Shown piece by piece: positions 33,909-42,574 of a DNA stretch of 64,000 nucleotides. The notes beneath the pieces are model-generated. The model was not told where the DNA came from. It saw nothing but the letters and a program-made list of their open reading frames with translations, and searched no databases. This DNA is from [Lactobacillus] rogosae (GTDB taxonomy: Bacteria; Bacillota; Clostridia; Lachnospirales; Lachnospiraceae). Position numbers and translations under genes: made by a program. The DNA lies in NCBI GenBank assembly GCA_900112995.1, contig FONU01000011.1:1-64000 (forward strand). The letters run 5' to 3'. Position 1 is the first letter of the stretch, and each line of letters starts with the position of its first letter.

Positions 33909-34516
33909 AGCATTATGAGTTGTACAAAGATGAAGAACTTGTAAATATGTATCGTGACGGAGATGCAAGAGCTGTGGACGAGATTATGGAAAGATATAAG
34001 AATCTTGTTAGAAAAAAAGCGAATGCTATGTATATAGTCGGCGGGGATAAAGACGACCTTATACAGGAGGGAATGATAGGACTTTATAAGGCAGTCACAA
34101 CATATGATGAGCTAAAGGCAGCTTCGTTTGCTACATTTGCCTCACTATGTATTAACGGACAGCTTATGAATGCAGTAAAAGCTTCTAATGCCAAGAAAAA
34201 TACCCCTCTTAATTCCTATGTATCATTTGATACTCCAGCGAACAAATCAGACGATGAGTCAGATATGAAGCTTGTGGATACATTAGTACACGACAGTGAA
34301 CAAAATCCAGAAGCACTATACATTGACAGGGAAGTAACAGACAATCTGGAAGAAAAAGCCTTCGAGTCATTGAGCCCGTTCGAGAAACAGGTAGTAACAC
34401 TCCTTATGGAAGGCAACGACTATATAAAAATAGCCGACCAGCTAGGCAAGACACCCAAATCAATAGACAACGCAATACAGCGTTCAAGAAACAAGATAAA
34501 AATAATTGTAGATTAG
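33905..34516 (+). CDS. sigH: RNA polymerase sigma factor, SigH-like
   Basis: A 203-residue sigma-70 family factor with region 2 (about 10-80; DDLIQEGMIGLYKAV is the core-binding/-10 helix) and region 4 (about 145-200; LSPFEKQVVTLLMEGNDYIK and an HTH). No region 1.1 or 3 of the primary factor is present. Position after rlmB and the sequence fit SigH (Spo0H), which drives early stationary-phase or sporulation genes. The presence of cotJABC in the window is consistent with a sporulation programme. Coupled to rlmB by an ATGA overlap. Confidence 0.88.
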   Translation: MKHYELYKDEELVNMYRDGDARAVDEIMERYKNLVRKKANAMYIVGGDKDDLIQEGMIGLYKAVTTYDELKAASFATFASLCINGQLMNAVKASNAKKNTPLNSYVSFDTPANKSDDESDMKLVDTLVHDSEQNPEALYIDREVTDNLEEKAFESLSPFEKQVVTLLMEGNDYIKIADQLGKTPKSIDNAIQRSRNKIKIIVD

Positions 34517-34585
34517 CTATAAATATACTTGATTAATCATTACAAAAATGATATAAATAAAATTGCTGTAAAATACAGCAGTTAT

Positions 34586-34657
34586 GCTATTGTAGCTCAG
34601 TGGCAGAGCACTTCATTGGTAATGAAGAGGTCGGGGGTCCAATTCCCCTCAATAGCT
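34586..34657 (+). tRNA. tRNA-Thr (GGT)
   Basis: A 72-nt cloverleaf: acceptor GCTATTG / CAATAGC, anticodon stem CTTCA/TGAAG around TTGGTAA (anticodon GGT, 34618-34620), T-arm GGGGGTCCAATTCCCC. Discriminator T; CCA is not encoded. It lies 69 bp after sigH. Confidence 0.96.
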
Positions 34658-34671
34658 TGCGCGAGTAACGG

Positions 34672-34729
34672 GTACAATACCACCGTCACATAATTCACAT
34701 ACGTGAATTACGCAACGGTGGTATTGTAC
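34672..34729. repeat. perfect 15-bp palindrome with inner hairpin after tRNA-Thr
   Basis: GTACAATACCACCGT (34672-34686) pairs with ACGGTGGTATTGTAC (34715-34729). Inside is a second perfect hairpin TAATTCAC-ATAC-GTGAATTA (34691-34710). There is no T-run. Confidence 0.75.
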
Positions 34730-34782
34730 TAAATAACAACAGACAACAGGCTGACATTCTAGCCCAGCTTGTCCAGTGTCAA

Positions 34783-34849
34783 GAGAACCAAAAAAATTTT
34801 CCACCGGGATATGCTTGCATACATCGGTGGAAAATCTTTTTTGGTTCTC
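34783..34849. repeat. 24-bp inverted repeat downstream of tRNA-Thr
   Basis: The arm 34783-34806 (GAGAACCAAAAAA..TTTTCCACCG) pairs with 34825-34849 with one bulge around an 18-nt loop that itself contains ATATGCTTGCATA. It lies 54 bp after the first palindrome and may act as a bidirectional terminator or be a mobile-element scar. Confidence 0.65.
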
Positions 34850-34953
34850 AAAGGCGCAGAGCGCCGCGCCAGACAATGCGAAGAATTGGCTGTTTGAGTA
34901 TCTAAATCAAGCATATGCTTTAAGCCGTACGCAGACAGTCAAATTAAGTAAAA

Positions 34954-35820
34954 TCACCTAACCACCACCGCCTGATAATAATACTTCTGATAATAAGTAA
35001 CAAATTCCTCCATTGACCTCTCCACAATCCCATAAGTCGGGTCAGCCAATGTCACGACCCCTCTGTCAATATCATATCCGGAAAGTGCTGCACAATGCTC
35101 ATTGCGAGGCCATGTAAATACAGTCCCATCATCAAGTGTTACATCATTATACTTAACATCGGGGTCATTATAATTATAGCTTGTCCATACAATAACAGGA
35201 TGTCCAAGTGACAATTCGGTAAACAGATCCTCAACCGGTGAGTAACTCATTATGTATGCTGAATAAGACGAATTCTGGCTCTTTAAAAATGAGTTGGCGG
35301 CATTAGCAATAGCAGGAGCGAAACAGCCGCTGCCTGTTGTCTTCCACGGAGAACCCCAGAAATATTCAACGAAACACCCTTGCGTTACAGTGTCACGCAT
35401 ATCAAGATAATTTCTTGCAAGAGTTTCTTTATCAATGCCATAGCCAAGATAATTAAGCACCTCTGTCAATGATGTTATCTCACAGCCTGTTGGAAGTTCA
35501 GGATACTGGCTCACAAAAGGAATATCAAGGCTGAAAGAATTAGGATATTCGTAATTCTCTGCAGCTCTTGTAGTGTGTTCAAGTATTGCTGATTTAATTC
35601 TTTCAGGGTCAACAGAAAGAGTTTCAAGTGTGCTGTCAACATTTAACACAACAGTGTTGTCGTCCTCCTTTTGTTTGTGGTTATCACGGTAATATATGCC
35701 AATAACCAGACACAGGGCAGTAATAGATATAAGAAGTATAAAGGTTGTTAATATATTTTTTCGTTTCTTGTTATTTTTTTTGTTCTTTTTGTTCTTAGCG
35801 GCTTTATTGTTACCTGCCAT
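34954..35820 (-). CDS. membrane-anchored C39-family peptidase-like protein
   Basis: A 288-residue protein. A very basic Lys/Asn-rich start (1-21) precedes one membrane helix (about 23-43), so the domain should be outside the cell. The papain-like C39_2 domain has the catalytic Cys113 in PELPTGCEITSL, the conserved SPWKTTGSGCFAPAI region, the His in RNEHCAALSGYD and the Asp/Asn in ADPTYG. Such proteins are found on Firmicute surfaces; the substrate is unknown. The SD AAAGGA precedes the start. It converges with the tRNA-Thr region. Confidence 0.85.
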   Translation of the reverse strand: MAGNNKAAKNKKNKKNNKKRKNILTTFILLISITALCLVIGIYYRDNHKQKEDDNTVVLNVDSTLETLSVDPERIKSAILEHTTRAAENYEYPNSFSLDIPFVSQYPELPTGCEITSLTEVLNYLGYGIDKETLARNYLDMRDTVTQGCFVEYFWGSPWKTTGSGCFAPAIANAANSFLKSQNSSYSAYIMSYSPVEDLFTELSLGHPVIVWTSYNYNDPDVKYNDVTLDDGTVFTWPRNEHCAALSGYDIDRGVVTLADPTYGIVERSMEEFVTYYQKYYYQAVVVR

Positions 35821-35888
35821 ATATAAAATCCTTTTCCTTTATTAATAATTAATGTTAATTTCTTAATATATGTAGTTCCTTGGTGGTT

Positions 35889-36122
35889 TTATATCCGATT
35901 GTCATCATATAATGCACACCACGCACTGAGCACGTTAAGACAGTCTTTATTAAGCGTGTAGTCCGTTCGTGATACAGCTTTCTCGCAGTTGTTGATTGGC
36001 AATCTTAAATATGAGGTCTGTCCAGTTACAGCAAGAATATGAAGCAATTCTTCAATTTCACCATTGTTAAGAATTTGTTCAAATGAAGATGGAGAAAAAT
36101 ATTTGTTATTACGATTACGCAT
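35889..36122 (-). CDS. small protein of 77 residues, function unknown
   Basis: A 77-residue protein beginning RNRNNKYFSPSSFEQILNNG. The central part (EIEELLHILAVTGQTSYLRL) looks helical and the end has two Cys. The longer frame back to 36242 runs into the family 1 repeat; GGAGGTG lies 4 nt before the ATG at 36122, so the short start is clear. I do not recognise a domain. It lies 68 bp upstream of the C39 peptidase gene on the same strand and may share its transcript. The family 1 element sits directly in its upstream region. Confidence 0.65.
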   Translation of the reverse strand: MRNRNNKYFSPSSFEQILNNGEIEELLHILAVTGQTSYLRLPINNCEKAVSRTDYTLNKDCLNVLSAWCALYDDNRI

Positions 36123-36137
36123 TAGCCACCTCCGTAT

Positions 36138-36373
36138 ACAATTATGATAATAGGTAATTGTGAAACTCAGTATTACACTTGTAAATATGTGAAAAATCAA
36201 CAAAATCAACAAAGACACGCTTTTGCTACTTGTCGCTCGCAACGGTACTAAGTGACTACAATACAGTCGCTAAGTGCCGGCGGCTCCAAAATGTCTTCTT
36301 ATGATTTGTTAATTTTTCACTATGCAGCCGTCTATATAACCGAGTTTCGCAAACGCCTACAATTATGATAATT
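36138..36373. repeat. structured intergenic element, family 1 copy B, with 14-bp flanking direct repeats
   Basis: The 81-bp core (36207-36287) aligns base for base in length with 18352-18432. Here it is enclosed by A+T-rich arms: GTGAAAAATCAACAAAATCA (36189-36208) with TGATTTGTTAATTTTTCAC (36302-36320), and further out GTGAAACTC / GAGTTTCGC. The outermost flanks carry the direct repeat ACAATTATGATAAT (36138-36151 and 36359-36372). The arms share almost nothing with those of copy A. Confidence 0.7.
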
Positions 36374-36550
36374 ATATATAAAAATGCCTTAAAGCTCAAT
36401 CGTAAAACAGCAATCATTCTAATTTATGGTGTGACTAATTATAATTTGATATGCAGAATACATATGAAGTTCAAGAACATATTATTATAATGAACTTGCT
36501 TGTTTTTCAGAATAATTAAACTACTTTTGTAAACTTCTTTCATAAACCCA

Positions 36551-36580
36551 TTGATTGAAACTGCCAACTTGTGTTATTAT
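36551..36580 (+). promoter_or_regulatory. candidate promoter of purA
   Basis: TTGATT (36551-36556), 18-bp spacer, TATTAT (36575-36580), about 75 bp upstream of the purA start. Moderate consensus match. The rest of 36374-36550 is A+T-rich with no recognised feature. Confidence 0.45.
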
Positions 36581-36654
36581 ATCAGTTGTGGTTTTCTGTT
36601 TACAGGCCACTAATGTTATATGCTATATTAGGAACTAGCAGAATGGAGGAAGCT

Positions 36655-37950
36655 ATGGTAAAAGCTATTGTTGGTGCGAACTGGGGAGATGAAGGTAAAG
36701 GTAAGATTACAGATATGCTTGCCGAAGAATCTGATATCGTTGTAAGATTCCAGGGAGGAAGTAACGCTGGACATACAATCATCAATGATTATGGTAAGTT
36801 TGCATTACATCTCCTGCCATCAGGAGTATTTTATAATCATATTACAAGTGTAATCGGTAATGGTGTTGCATTAAATATTCCATACCTTGTAAAGGAACTT
36901 AAAAGTCTTACAGACAGGAATGTTCCAATGCCTAAGATTCTTGTATCAGACAGAGCACAGATTATGATGCCATATCATATAGATTTTGATACATATGAAG
37001 AAGCCAGACTTGCAGGTAAGTCATTTGGTTCAACTAAGTCAGGAATTGCTCCATTCTATTCAGATAAATATGCTAAGATTGGTTTTCAGGTAAGTGAATT
37101 ATTTGGAGATGAGAATACCCTTAAAGAGAAGATTGCCAATGTATGTACATTAAAGAATGTAATGCTTGAACATCTTTATCATCAGCCACTTCTTAATGAA
37201 GAAGATATATTTAATACACTTATGGAATACAAAGAGATGGTTAAGCCATATGTATGTGATACATCAGCTTATCTTCATCAGGCACTTAAGGAAGGCAAGA
37301 AGATTCTTCTTGAAGGTCAGTTAGGTTCACTTAAAGACCCAGACCACGGAATATATCCAATGGTTACATCTTCATCAACACTTGCTCCTTATGGTGCTAT
37401 TGGTGCTGGTATTCCAGCAGCTTCAATTACAGATGTTGTAACAGTTGTTAAGGCATACTCATCAGCAGTAGGTGCTGGTGCATTTGTAAGTGAGATATTC
37501 GGAGAGGAAGCTGACGAGTTAAGAAAGCGCGGTGGTGACGGCGGCGAGTTCGGTGCTACAACAGGACGTCCAAGAAGAATGGGCTGGTTCGATGCAGTTG
37601 CTACACGTTATGGTGTGCGTATGCAGGGAACAACAGAAGTTGCTCTTACAGTAGTTGATGTACTTGGATATCTTGATGAAATTCCTATGTGTGTAGGCTA
37701 TGAGATAGATGGAAAGGTTACTAAGGACTTCCCAACTACTTCAGAGCTTGAAAAGGCTAAGCCAGTATTAAAGACACTTCCAGGCTGGAAATGCGATATA
37801 AGAGGAATTAAGAATTACGAAGATCTTCCAAAGGAATGCCGTGATTATGTAGAAGCTATCGAGAAAGAGATAGAAGCACCTATAACAATGGTATCGAATG
37901 GACCAGGAAGACACGAGATTATTCACAGAGTAAGCTCATACAGCAAATAA
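36655..37950 (+). CDS. purA: adenylosuccinate synthetase
   Basis: A 431-residue enzyme joining IMP and aspartate with GTP. The P-loop GANWGDEGKGKITDML (residues 6-21) includes the catalytic Asp; FQGGSNAGHTI (about 35-45) binds IMP with the conserved His, and TTGRPRRMGWFD (near 302-313) is the Arg loop. The frame extends 28 codons upstream, but GGAGG sits 6 nt before the ATG at 36655 and gives the standard MVKAIVGANWGDEGKGK start. Some residues (e.g. KSFGSTKSGIAPFYSDKY) indicate the clostridial subtype. Monocistronic, ended by a hairpin at 37968. Confidence 0.96.
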   Translation: MVKAIVGANWGDEGKGKITDMLAEESDIVVRFQGGSNAGHTIINDYGKFALHLLPSGVFYNHITSVIGNGVALNIPYLVKELKSLTDRNVPMPKILVSDRAQIMMPYHIDFDTYEEARLAGKSFGSTKSGIAPFYSDKYAKIGFQVSELFGDENTLKEKIANVCTLKNVMLEHLYHQPLLNEEDIFNTLMEYKEMVKPYVCDTSAYLHQALKEGKKILLEGQLGSLKDPDHGIYPMVTSSSTLAPYGAIGAGIPAASITDVVTVVKAYSSAVGAGAFVSEIFGEEADELRKRGGDGGEFGATTGRPRRMGWFDAVATRYGVRMQGTTEVALTVVDVLGYLDEIPMCVGYEIDGKVTKDFPTTSELEKAKPVLKTLPGWKCDIRGIKNYEDLPKECRDYVEAIEKEIEAPITMVSNGPGRHEIIHRVSSYSK

Positions 37951-37967
37951 TTAATAATAACAATAAT

Positions 37968-38004
37968 GCCGTATCTGTAGTCATTAAGATTATCAGATAC
38001 GGCA
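37968..38004. terminator. hairpin after purA
   Basis: TGCCGTATCTG (37968-37978) pairs perfectly with CAGATACGGCA (37994-38004). T-run is weak on the + strand; it lies between purA and a convergent minus-strand gene. Confidence 0.6.
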
Positions 38005-38035
38005 AATTTGCGTTAAATAGATTGGTTATATATAA

Positions 38036-38239
38036 TTAATGGTTTCGTCCGGACAGATATTTGTACATAAGCATCATAGCGTAGGCTACGATGGGAAGAA
38101 CAATATCTGTAAAGATAAGACCTTTGAATAAAGTATGTGCTGTTTCATTATCAATAAATGCTGTGATTAAGGTTGTAAGCAGTAATATGCCCCACGCTAT
38201 AACTATTATAAGTGCGGCGGCTTTTTTGAATTTTTTCAT
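38036..38239 (-). CDS. small membrane protein, 67 residues
   Basis: A 67-residue protein with two predicted membrane helices: residues about 7-29 (AAALIIVIAWGILLLTTLIT) and 38-59 (LFKGLIFTDIVLPIVAYAMM). Basic ends suggest both termini are cytosolic. A GAGGA ribosome site precedes the ATG. I recognise no family. It lies convergent with purA and divergent from the adenylation gene; a 16-bp palindrome occurs in the shared upstream region. Confidence 0.65.
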   Translation of the reverse strand: MKKFKKAAALIIVIAWGILLLTTLITAFIDNETAHTLFKGLIFTDIVLPIVAYAMMLMYKYLSGRNH

Positions 38240-38319
38240 AAATTATCCTCATTTCTAATGGATTTAATAATATAGAAATGTTATCATATTTTTATTATAT
38301 ATAAAAGGGATATAATTAT

Positions 38320-38335
38320 TAACTATATATAGTTA
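38320..38335. promoter_or_regulatory. 16-bp perfect palindrome upstream of the adenylation operon
   Basis: TAACTATATATAGTTA at 38320-38335 lies between the divergent small membrane protein and the adenylation gene. It could be an operator for a dimeric regulator; its A+T-only inner part makes chance occurrence possible. Confidence 0.3.
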
Positions 38336-38421
38336 TGTATAAAGAAATATAATTATATGAGTGCTGTGATTATCAGGCGGCTCATAGATGTGAGAGAAAG
38401 GTATTAACAGAGGTAGTGATT

Positions 38422-39948
38422 ATGACAAAGAATGTATTGGATTATTTGTATACATCTAAAGAAAAGTTTCCATTAAAGACGGCAGTGGCTGATAATGTAT
38501 CATCAATGACATATACAGAACTTGTAGATAATGCGACAACAATAGCTGTTGCACTTCTTAAGTACACAGGAGCAAGAAGGGCAGTTCCTATATATATGGA
38601 TAAAAGCTGTGTTACACTTGCGGCATTTATGGGTGTAGTAATGACAGGCAATTTTTATGTGCTTTTAGAGCCAGCACATCCGGCAGAGAGAATTCACAGC
38701 ATACTTGATACTCTTCAGGCGGATATTATTGTTACTAACAGAAAGAATGAGAAGAAGGCTGCAAAGCTTGAGTTTACAGGCAATATTGTATACATTGAAG
38801 ACCTGCTTGAAGCACAGGTTACAGATGAGGACAGAAAGAAGCTTTCGGATATTAAGGCAAATGCTCTTGATATAGATCCATTATATGCAATATTTACATC
38901 AGGTTCTACAGGAGTACCTAAGGGAGTTGTTGTAAACCACCGTTCGGTTATAGATTTTATAGAATGTTTTACAGATATATTTGGAATAACAGACAAGGAT
39001 GTAATTGGTAATCAGGCACCATTTGACTTTGATGTATCAGTTAAGGATATATATTCAAGCTTAAAATGCGGAGCAACACTCCAGATTATACCAAAGAGTA
39101 TGTTCTCATTCCCGACAAGGCTCTTAGACTACCTTGATGATAACAATGTTACAACTCTTATATGGGCTGTATCAGCGTTATGTATAATAACTACACTTAA
39201 GGGCTTTGATTATAAAGTGCCAAAGGCAATTAATAAAGTTATATTCTCAGGTGAGGTAATGCCTATAAAGCACCTTAATATATGGAGAGAATATTATAAG
39301 GATGCGTTATTTGCCAACGTATATGGTCCTACAGAGATTACCTGCAATTGCACATATTATATTATAGACAGGGAATTTGCCATTGATGATGTCCTTCCAA
39401 TGGGCAAGGCATTTCCTAATGAGAGAGTATTCTTATTAGATGAGAATGATAAACTTATTAAGAATAGTGAAGCTGATAAGACAGGCGAGATATGTGTATC
39501 AGGAACAGCGGTTACAATGGGTTACTTTAACAATAAAGAAAAGACAGACAGTGCATTTGTCCAGAACCCGCTTAATGGCAGTTATAATGAAATTATATAT
39601 AGAACTGGTGATTTGGGATATTATAATGATAATAAGGAAATGTGTTTCTCGTCAAGAAAGGACTTCCAGATAAAGCACAATGGACACAGAATTGAATTAG
39701 GAGAGCTTGATATGGCTATTAATTCAATGGATAACATACAGAGAGCCTGCTGTATATACCAGCAGGAGGAGAATAAGATATACGCTTTTTATGAGGGGGA
39801 GCAGGATAATAAGTCACTCACTCATTATCTTTTATCCAAACTTCCTAAATTTATGATTCCGGAGGTTATGATTAACGTAAAGTCAATGCCTCTTACTAAA
39901 AATGGAAAGATAGACAGAAAAGCTTTAATGGAGGAATATAATGCTTAG
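38422..39948 (+). CDS. stand-alone amino-acid adenylation enzyme (DltA-like)
   Basis: A 508-residue AMP-binding enzyme that should activate an amino acid as adenylate and load it on a carrier protein. Core motifs are present: A3 FTSGSTGVPKGVVVNHRS (about 155-172), A4/A5 region APFDFDVSVKDIY and NVYGPTEITCNC (near 300-311), A7 YRTGDLGYYND (near 398-408), A8 KHNGHRIELGELDMAI (near 420-435) and A10 LTKNGKIDRKALM with the catalytic Lys. There is no fused carrier or condensation domain. The ATG at 38422 (GAGG 8 nt upstream) is preferred to the GTG at 38416. It overlaps the decarboxylase gene by 8 bp. Confidence 0.88.
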   Translation: MTKNVLDYLYTSKEKFPLKTAVADNVSSMTYTELVDNATTIAVALLKYTGARRAVPIYMDKSCVTLAAFMGVVMTGNFYVLLEPAHPAERIHSILDTLQADIIVTNRKNEKKAAKLEFTGNIVYIEDLLEAQVTDEDRKKLSDIKANALDIDPLYAIFTSGSTGVPKGVVVNHRSVIDFIECFTDIFGITDKDVIGNQAPFDFDVSVKDIYSSLKCGATLQIIPKSMFSFPTRLLDYLDDNNVTTLIWAVSALCIITTLKGFDYKVPKAINKVIFSGEVMPIKHLNIWREYYKDALFANVYGPTEITCNCTYYIIDREFAIDDVLPMGKAFPNERVFLLDENDKLIKNSEADKTGEICVSGTAVTMGYFNNKEKTDSAFVQNPLNGSYNEIIYRTGDLGYYNDNKEMCFSSRKDFQIKHNGHRIELGELDMAINSMDNIQRACCIYQQEENKIYAFYEGEQDNKSLTHYLLSKLPKFMIPEVMINVKSMPLTKNGKIDRKALMEEYNA

Positions 39949-41173
39949 TACAGAAAAAATTATTGAGATAGCGGACCAACATTCAACACCATTGTATATA
40001 TTAGATAAAGAAGCACTTGAAAATAGAATTAATGAGATAAAGGCTATATTAGGAGAAGGGGTTACACTCTGCTATGCTATGAAAGCTAATCCATTTTTTG
40101 TAGATGCATTTAAACATCTTAATACTAAGTATGAGGTGTGTTCACCGGGAGAATTTGCAATATGCGAGCGAGAGAAGGTCAATATGAAAGATATTGTATT
40201 ATCCGGTGTTAATAAGGAGAAAGCTGATATATGCCACGTTTTAAATGATTGCGGCGGAGTTGGTGTTTATACAGTAGAGTCAAAGGAACAGTATAGCCTT
40301 TTATCAGAATGTGCAAGGGAAGCTGAAGTTACAATAGATGTGCTTTTAAGAGTAACAAGCGGCAACCAGTTCGGACTTGATGAGGAAGATATTAAGGATA
40401 TTGTTAAGAACAGGGAGAAATATCCAGAACTTAATATTCGTGGTGTACAGTGTTATACAGGTACACAGAAGAAAAAGTTCGATATTATAAAGTCAGAAAT
40501 AGAGTGGCTTGACGGACTTTGCGACAGCCTTTATGCAGATTATGGCTTTAAAGCAGAAGAATTAGAGTATGGTCCGGGACTTCCGGTATCATATTTTGGC
40601 GATGCGGCATATGATAATAAGTATGATATGTTAAAGGAGCTTGCAGCTTTACTTGAAAATTACAAGGCAAAGTACAGCATAACACTTGAAATGGGCAGAT
40701 ATCTTGTAGCTGAGTGTGGTATATATGTAACAGGAATTGCCGATATTAAGAAGAACAAGGGACAGCAGTATGTAATAGTTGATGGCGGCATTAACCATGT
40801 TAATTATTATGGACAGGCTATGGCTATGAAGATACCGGCATATTCATATGTAAAAGCAGATGGAACAGTAGTTAAGGATAGAAATGTAATGTCAAAGCTT
40901 AACGGAACAGATGATGAGAAATGGACAATATGTGGTTCACTCTGTACAGTTGCAGATCTCATTGTTAAGAATCTTCCAATTGGCACACCGGAATGTAATG
41001 ACAAGATAATATTTTACAATATCGGAGCATATTCAATAACAGAGGGTATATATCTTTTCTTAAGCAGGAAGATGCCTGTTATAACAGCCTGCAATAAAGA
41101 CGGAAGCGTGGAAGTGTACAGAGATGTAATATGTTCAGACAGAATTAATTCAAGACAGAATTTATTGAGTTAA
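39941..41173 (+). CDS. PLP-dependent fold-III decarboxylase (DAP/Orn/Arg decarboxylase family 2)
   Basis: A 410-residue enzyme. The PLP lysine is in LCYAMKANPFF (residues about 42-52); the phosphate-binding region EYGPGLPVSYF (near 210-220) and LEMGRYLVAECG (near 247-258, the E-x-G-R motif) follow, and the active-site Cys is in CGSLCTVADLI (near 332-342). The GSLC/D motif is the mark of decarboxylases rather than racemases. Its gene overlaps the adenylation enzyme and a carrier protein lies 268 bp downstream, recalling BtrK, which decarboxylates a carrier-bound glutamyl group. Substrate unknown. Confidence 0.85.
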   Translation: MLSTEKIIEIADQHSTPLYILDKEALENRINEIKAILGEGVTLCYAMKANPFFVDAFKHLNTKYEVCSPGEFAICEREKVNMKDIVLSGVNKEKADICHVLNDCGGVGVYTVESKEQYSLLSECAREAEVTIDVLLRVTSGNQFGLDEEDIKDIVKNREKYPELNIRGVQCYTGTQKKKFDIIKSEIEWLDGLCDSLYADYGFKAEELEYGPGLPVSYFGDAAYDNKYDMLKELAALLENYKAKYSITLEMGRYLVAECGIYVTGIADIKKNKGQQYVIVDGGINHVNYYGQAMAMKIPAYSYVKADGTVVKDRNVMSKLNGTDDEKWTICGSLCTVADLIVKNLPIGTPECNDKIIFYNIGAYSITEGIYLFLSRKMPVITACNKDGSVEVYRDVICSDRINSRQNLLS

Positions 41174-41441
41174 ATTTACTGGATTAAATATGGCTGATAC
41201 GAAATAATCTGTATGGGATATTGCAGCTTATACAATATATGATAATAATTTATATAAAATATGCTTGACTTAATATATACATATGTTATATTTTGTATCT
41301 GATAGGATTCCTGTTTTTAGTGAGGGCAGAGTGCTTAATTGTAGCTGCCTTATATTATAATGGAATTATTTTAGATGGTGGAAGTTAACAATTTAACTAT
41401 TCATGACGATATTTTTATTAAGAAAGGCTAGGTTTTTTATA
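41174..41441. other. 268-bp gap before the carrier-protein gene
   Basis: A possible promoter TTGACT (about 41272-41277) with TATATT 16 bp later lies here, and a hairpin GGGCAG..GCTGCC at about 41324-41349. The carrier gene may thus have its own promoter in addition to read-through from the decarboxylase. Confidence 0.35.
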
Positions 41442-41666
41442 ATGGATCAGTTATTGGATATTTTGACAGAGGTTAATTCAGATGTGGATTACGAAACATG
41501 CGATACACTCGTAGATGATGGAATTTTAGATTCTTTTGATATTGTATCAATTGTAGGTGAATTAAATGACACATTTGATATCAATATTACTCCTGTTGAT
41601 ATTGTACCTGAGAATTTTAATTCAGCAGAAGCTATGTGGGATATGATTCAGCGTCTTTCTGAGTAA
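41442..41666 (+). CDS. acyl/peptidyl carrier protein
   Basis: A 74-residue carrier protein. The phosphopantetheine site is Ser31 in DDGILDSFDIVSIVGEL (D-S-F-D, like the DSL motif), followed by the recognition helix; the acidic surface is typical. It is not in a fatty-acid operon but next to a stand-alone adenylation enzyme and a PLP decarboxylase, so it most likely carries an aminoacyl group for them. The frame is open from 41403, but the ATG at 41442 gives the usual carrier N-terminus and has AGG 9 nt upstream. Confidence 0.85.
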   Translation: MDQLLDILTEVNSDVDYETCDTLVDDGILDSFDIVSIVGELNDTFDINITPVDIVPENFNSAEAMWDMIQRLSE

Positions 41667-41789
41667 TTAACATAATATATGGCTGTTCTTAGAGCGTGGT
41701 ACGTTTAAGGATAGTCATTAATAAGTTAATTGAAGTTAGTATGTATGTAAGGCACGGAGGCCGAAGTCAGCAGACAAGGAGGAATGGTT

Positions 41790-42557
41790 ATGGCAACAAT
41801 TTCAGCTTATACTTCCAGTTCAATTTCAACATTGTTTTCTGGTCTTAATTCAAGCAGCAGTAATAACAGCTTTGGAATTGGAAGTCTTGATCTTAGTACT
41901 TACAATTCAATTAAGACAGGTGCTTACAAGCAGTTATTAAAGTCTTATTATGCTAAGAATCCTGTTTCATCAAACAGCAGTTCATCTAAGACAGATAACA
42001 GCAGTGCAACAACAATTTCATCACAGAAGATTAATGCGACTAAGACTAAGGATGCTTCAAAGGCAGTTGTTAATGATGCAACTGATTTAAGAAAGACATC
42101 TTTATGGCAGAAGAAGTCTGTTACTAATGAAGATGGAACAACAGAGAATAAGTATGACGCAGATGCAATCTATAAGGCTGTATCAGCATTTGTCAAAGAT
42201 TATAATTCTATGATTGATGCGACAGGTGACTCTTCTGATACAAGTGTATTAAGAACAGCATCTAATATGGTTAATACAACCAAAGCTAATTCCAAGGTAT
42301 TAAAGGAACTTGGAATAAGCGTTGACAGCAATAACAAGCTCGTTATTGACAAAGACACATTTATGGCAGCGGATATGTCAGTTGCTAAGTCGGCATTTGC
42401 TGGTGCAGGCTCATTTGGACAGTCTGTTGCTAACAGTGCAGCATCTATATACAGTAGTTCGGCTACTACATTAGCTAAGTTACAGACACAGAACCTTTAT
42501 GGCTCTGATGGCAGCTACAGCTATGTTTCAGCTTCTGTATATAATCAGTTTACTTAA
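41790..42557 (+). CDS. FliD-like (flagellar cap C-terminal) protein
   Basis: A 255-residue Ser/Thr/Asn-rich protein without signal peptide. The second half resembles the FliD C-terminal region: [17 protein letters not shown] (the vnaFVkaYNali pattern), then [20 protein letters not shown] (the L-x-x-iGI-x-x-d-x-G-k-L-x-lD pattern) and a final helix. The N-terminal half is a low-complexity linker ([16 protein letters not shown]). FliD caps flagellar filaments, but full-length FliD is about 450 residues or more and no flagellar genes lie nearby. Possibly a secreted relative. AAGGAGG lies 7 nt before the ATG at 41790. Confidence 0.65.
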   Translation: MATISAYTSSSISTLFSGLNSSSSNNSFGIGSLDLSTYNSIKTGAYKQLLKSYYAKNPVSSNSSSSKTDNSSATTISSQKINATKTKDASKAVVNDATDLRKTSLWQKKSVTNEDGTTENKYDADAIYKAVSAFVKDYNSMIDATGDSSDTSVLRTASNMVNTTKANSKVLKELGISVDSNNKLVIDKDTFMAADMSVAKSAFAGAGSFGQSVANSAASIYSSSATTLAKLQTQNLYGSDGSYSYVSASVYNQFT

Positions 42558-42574
42558 AAGAGAGGTTAAATATA

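Noticed and set aside
34776-34961. 61-codon + strand frame over the second palindrome
   Set aside because: Mostly encoded by the inverted repeat itself, no ribosome site, no family likeness.
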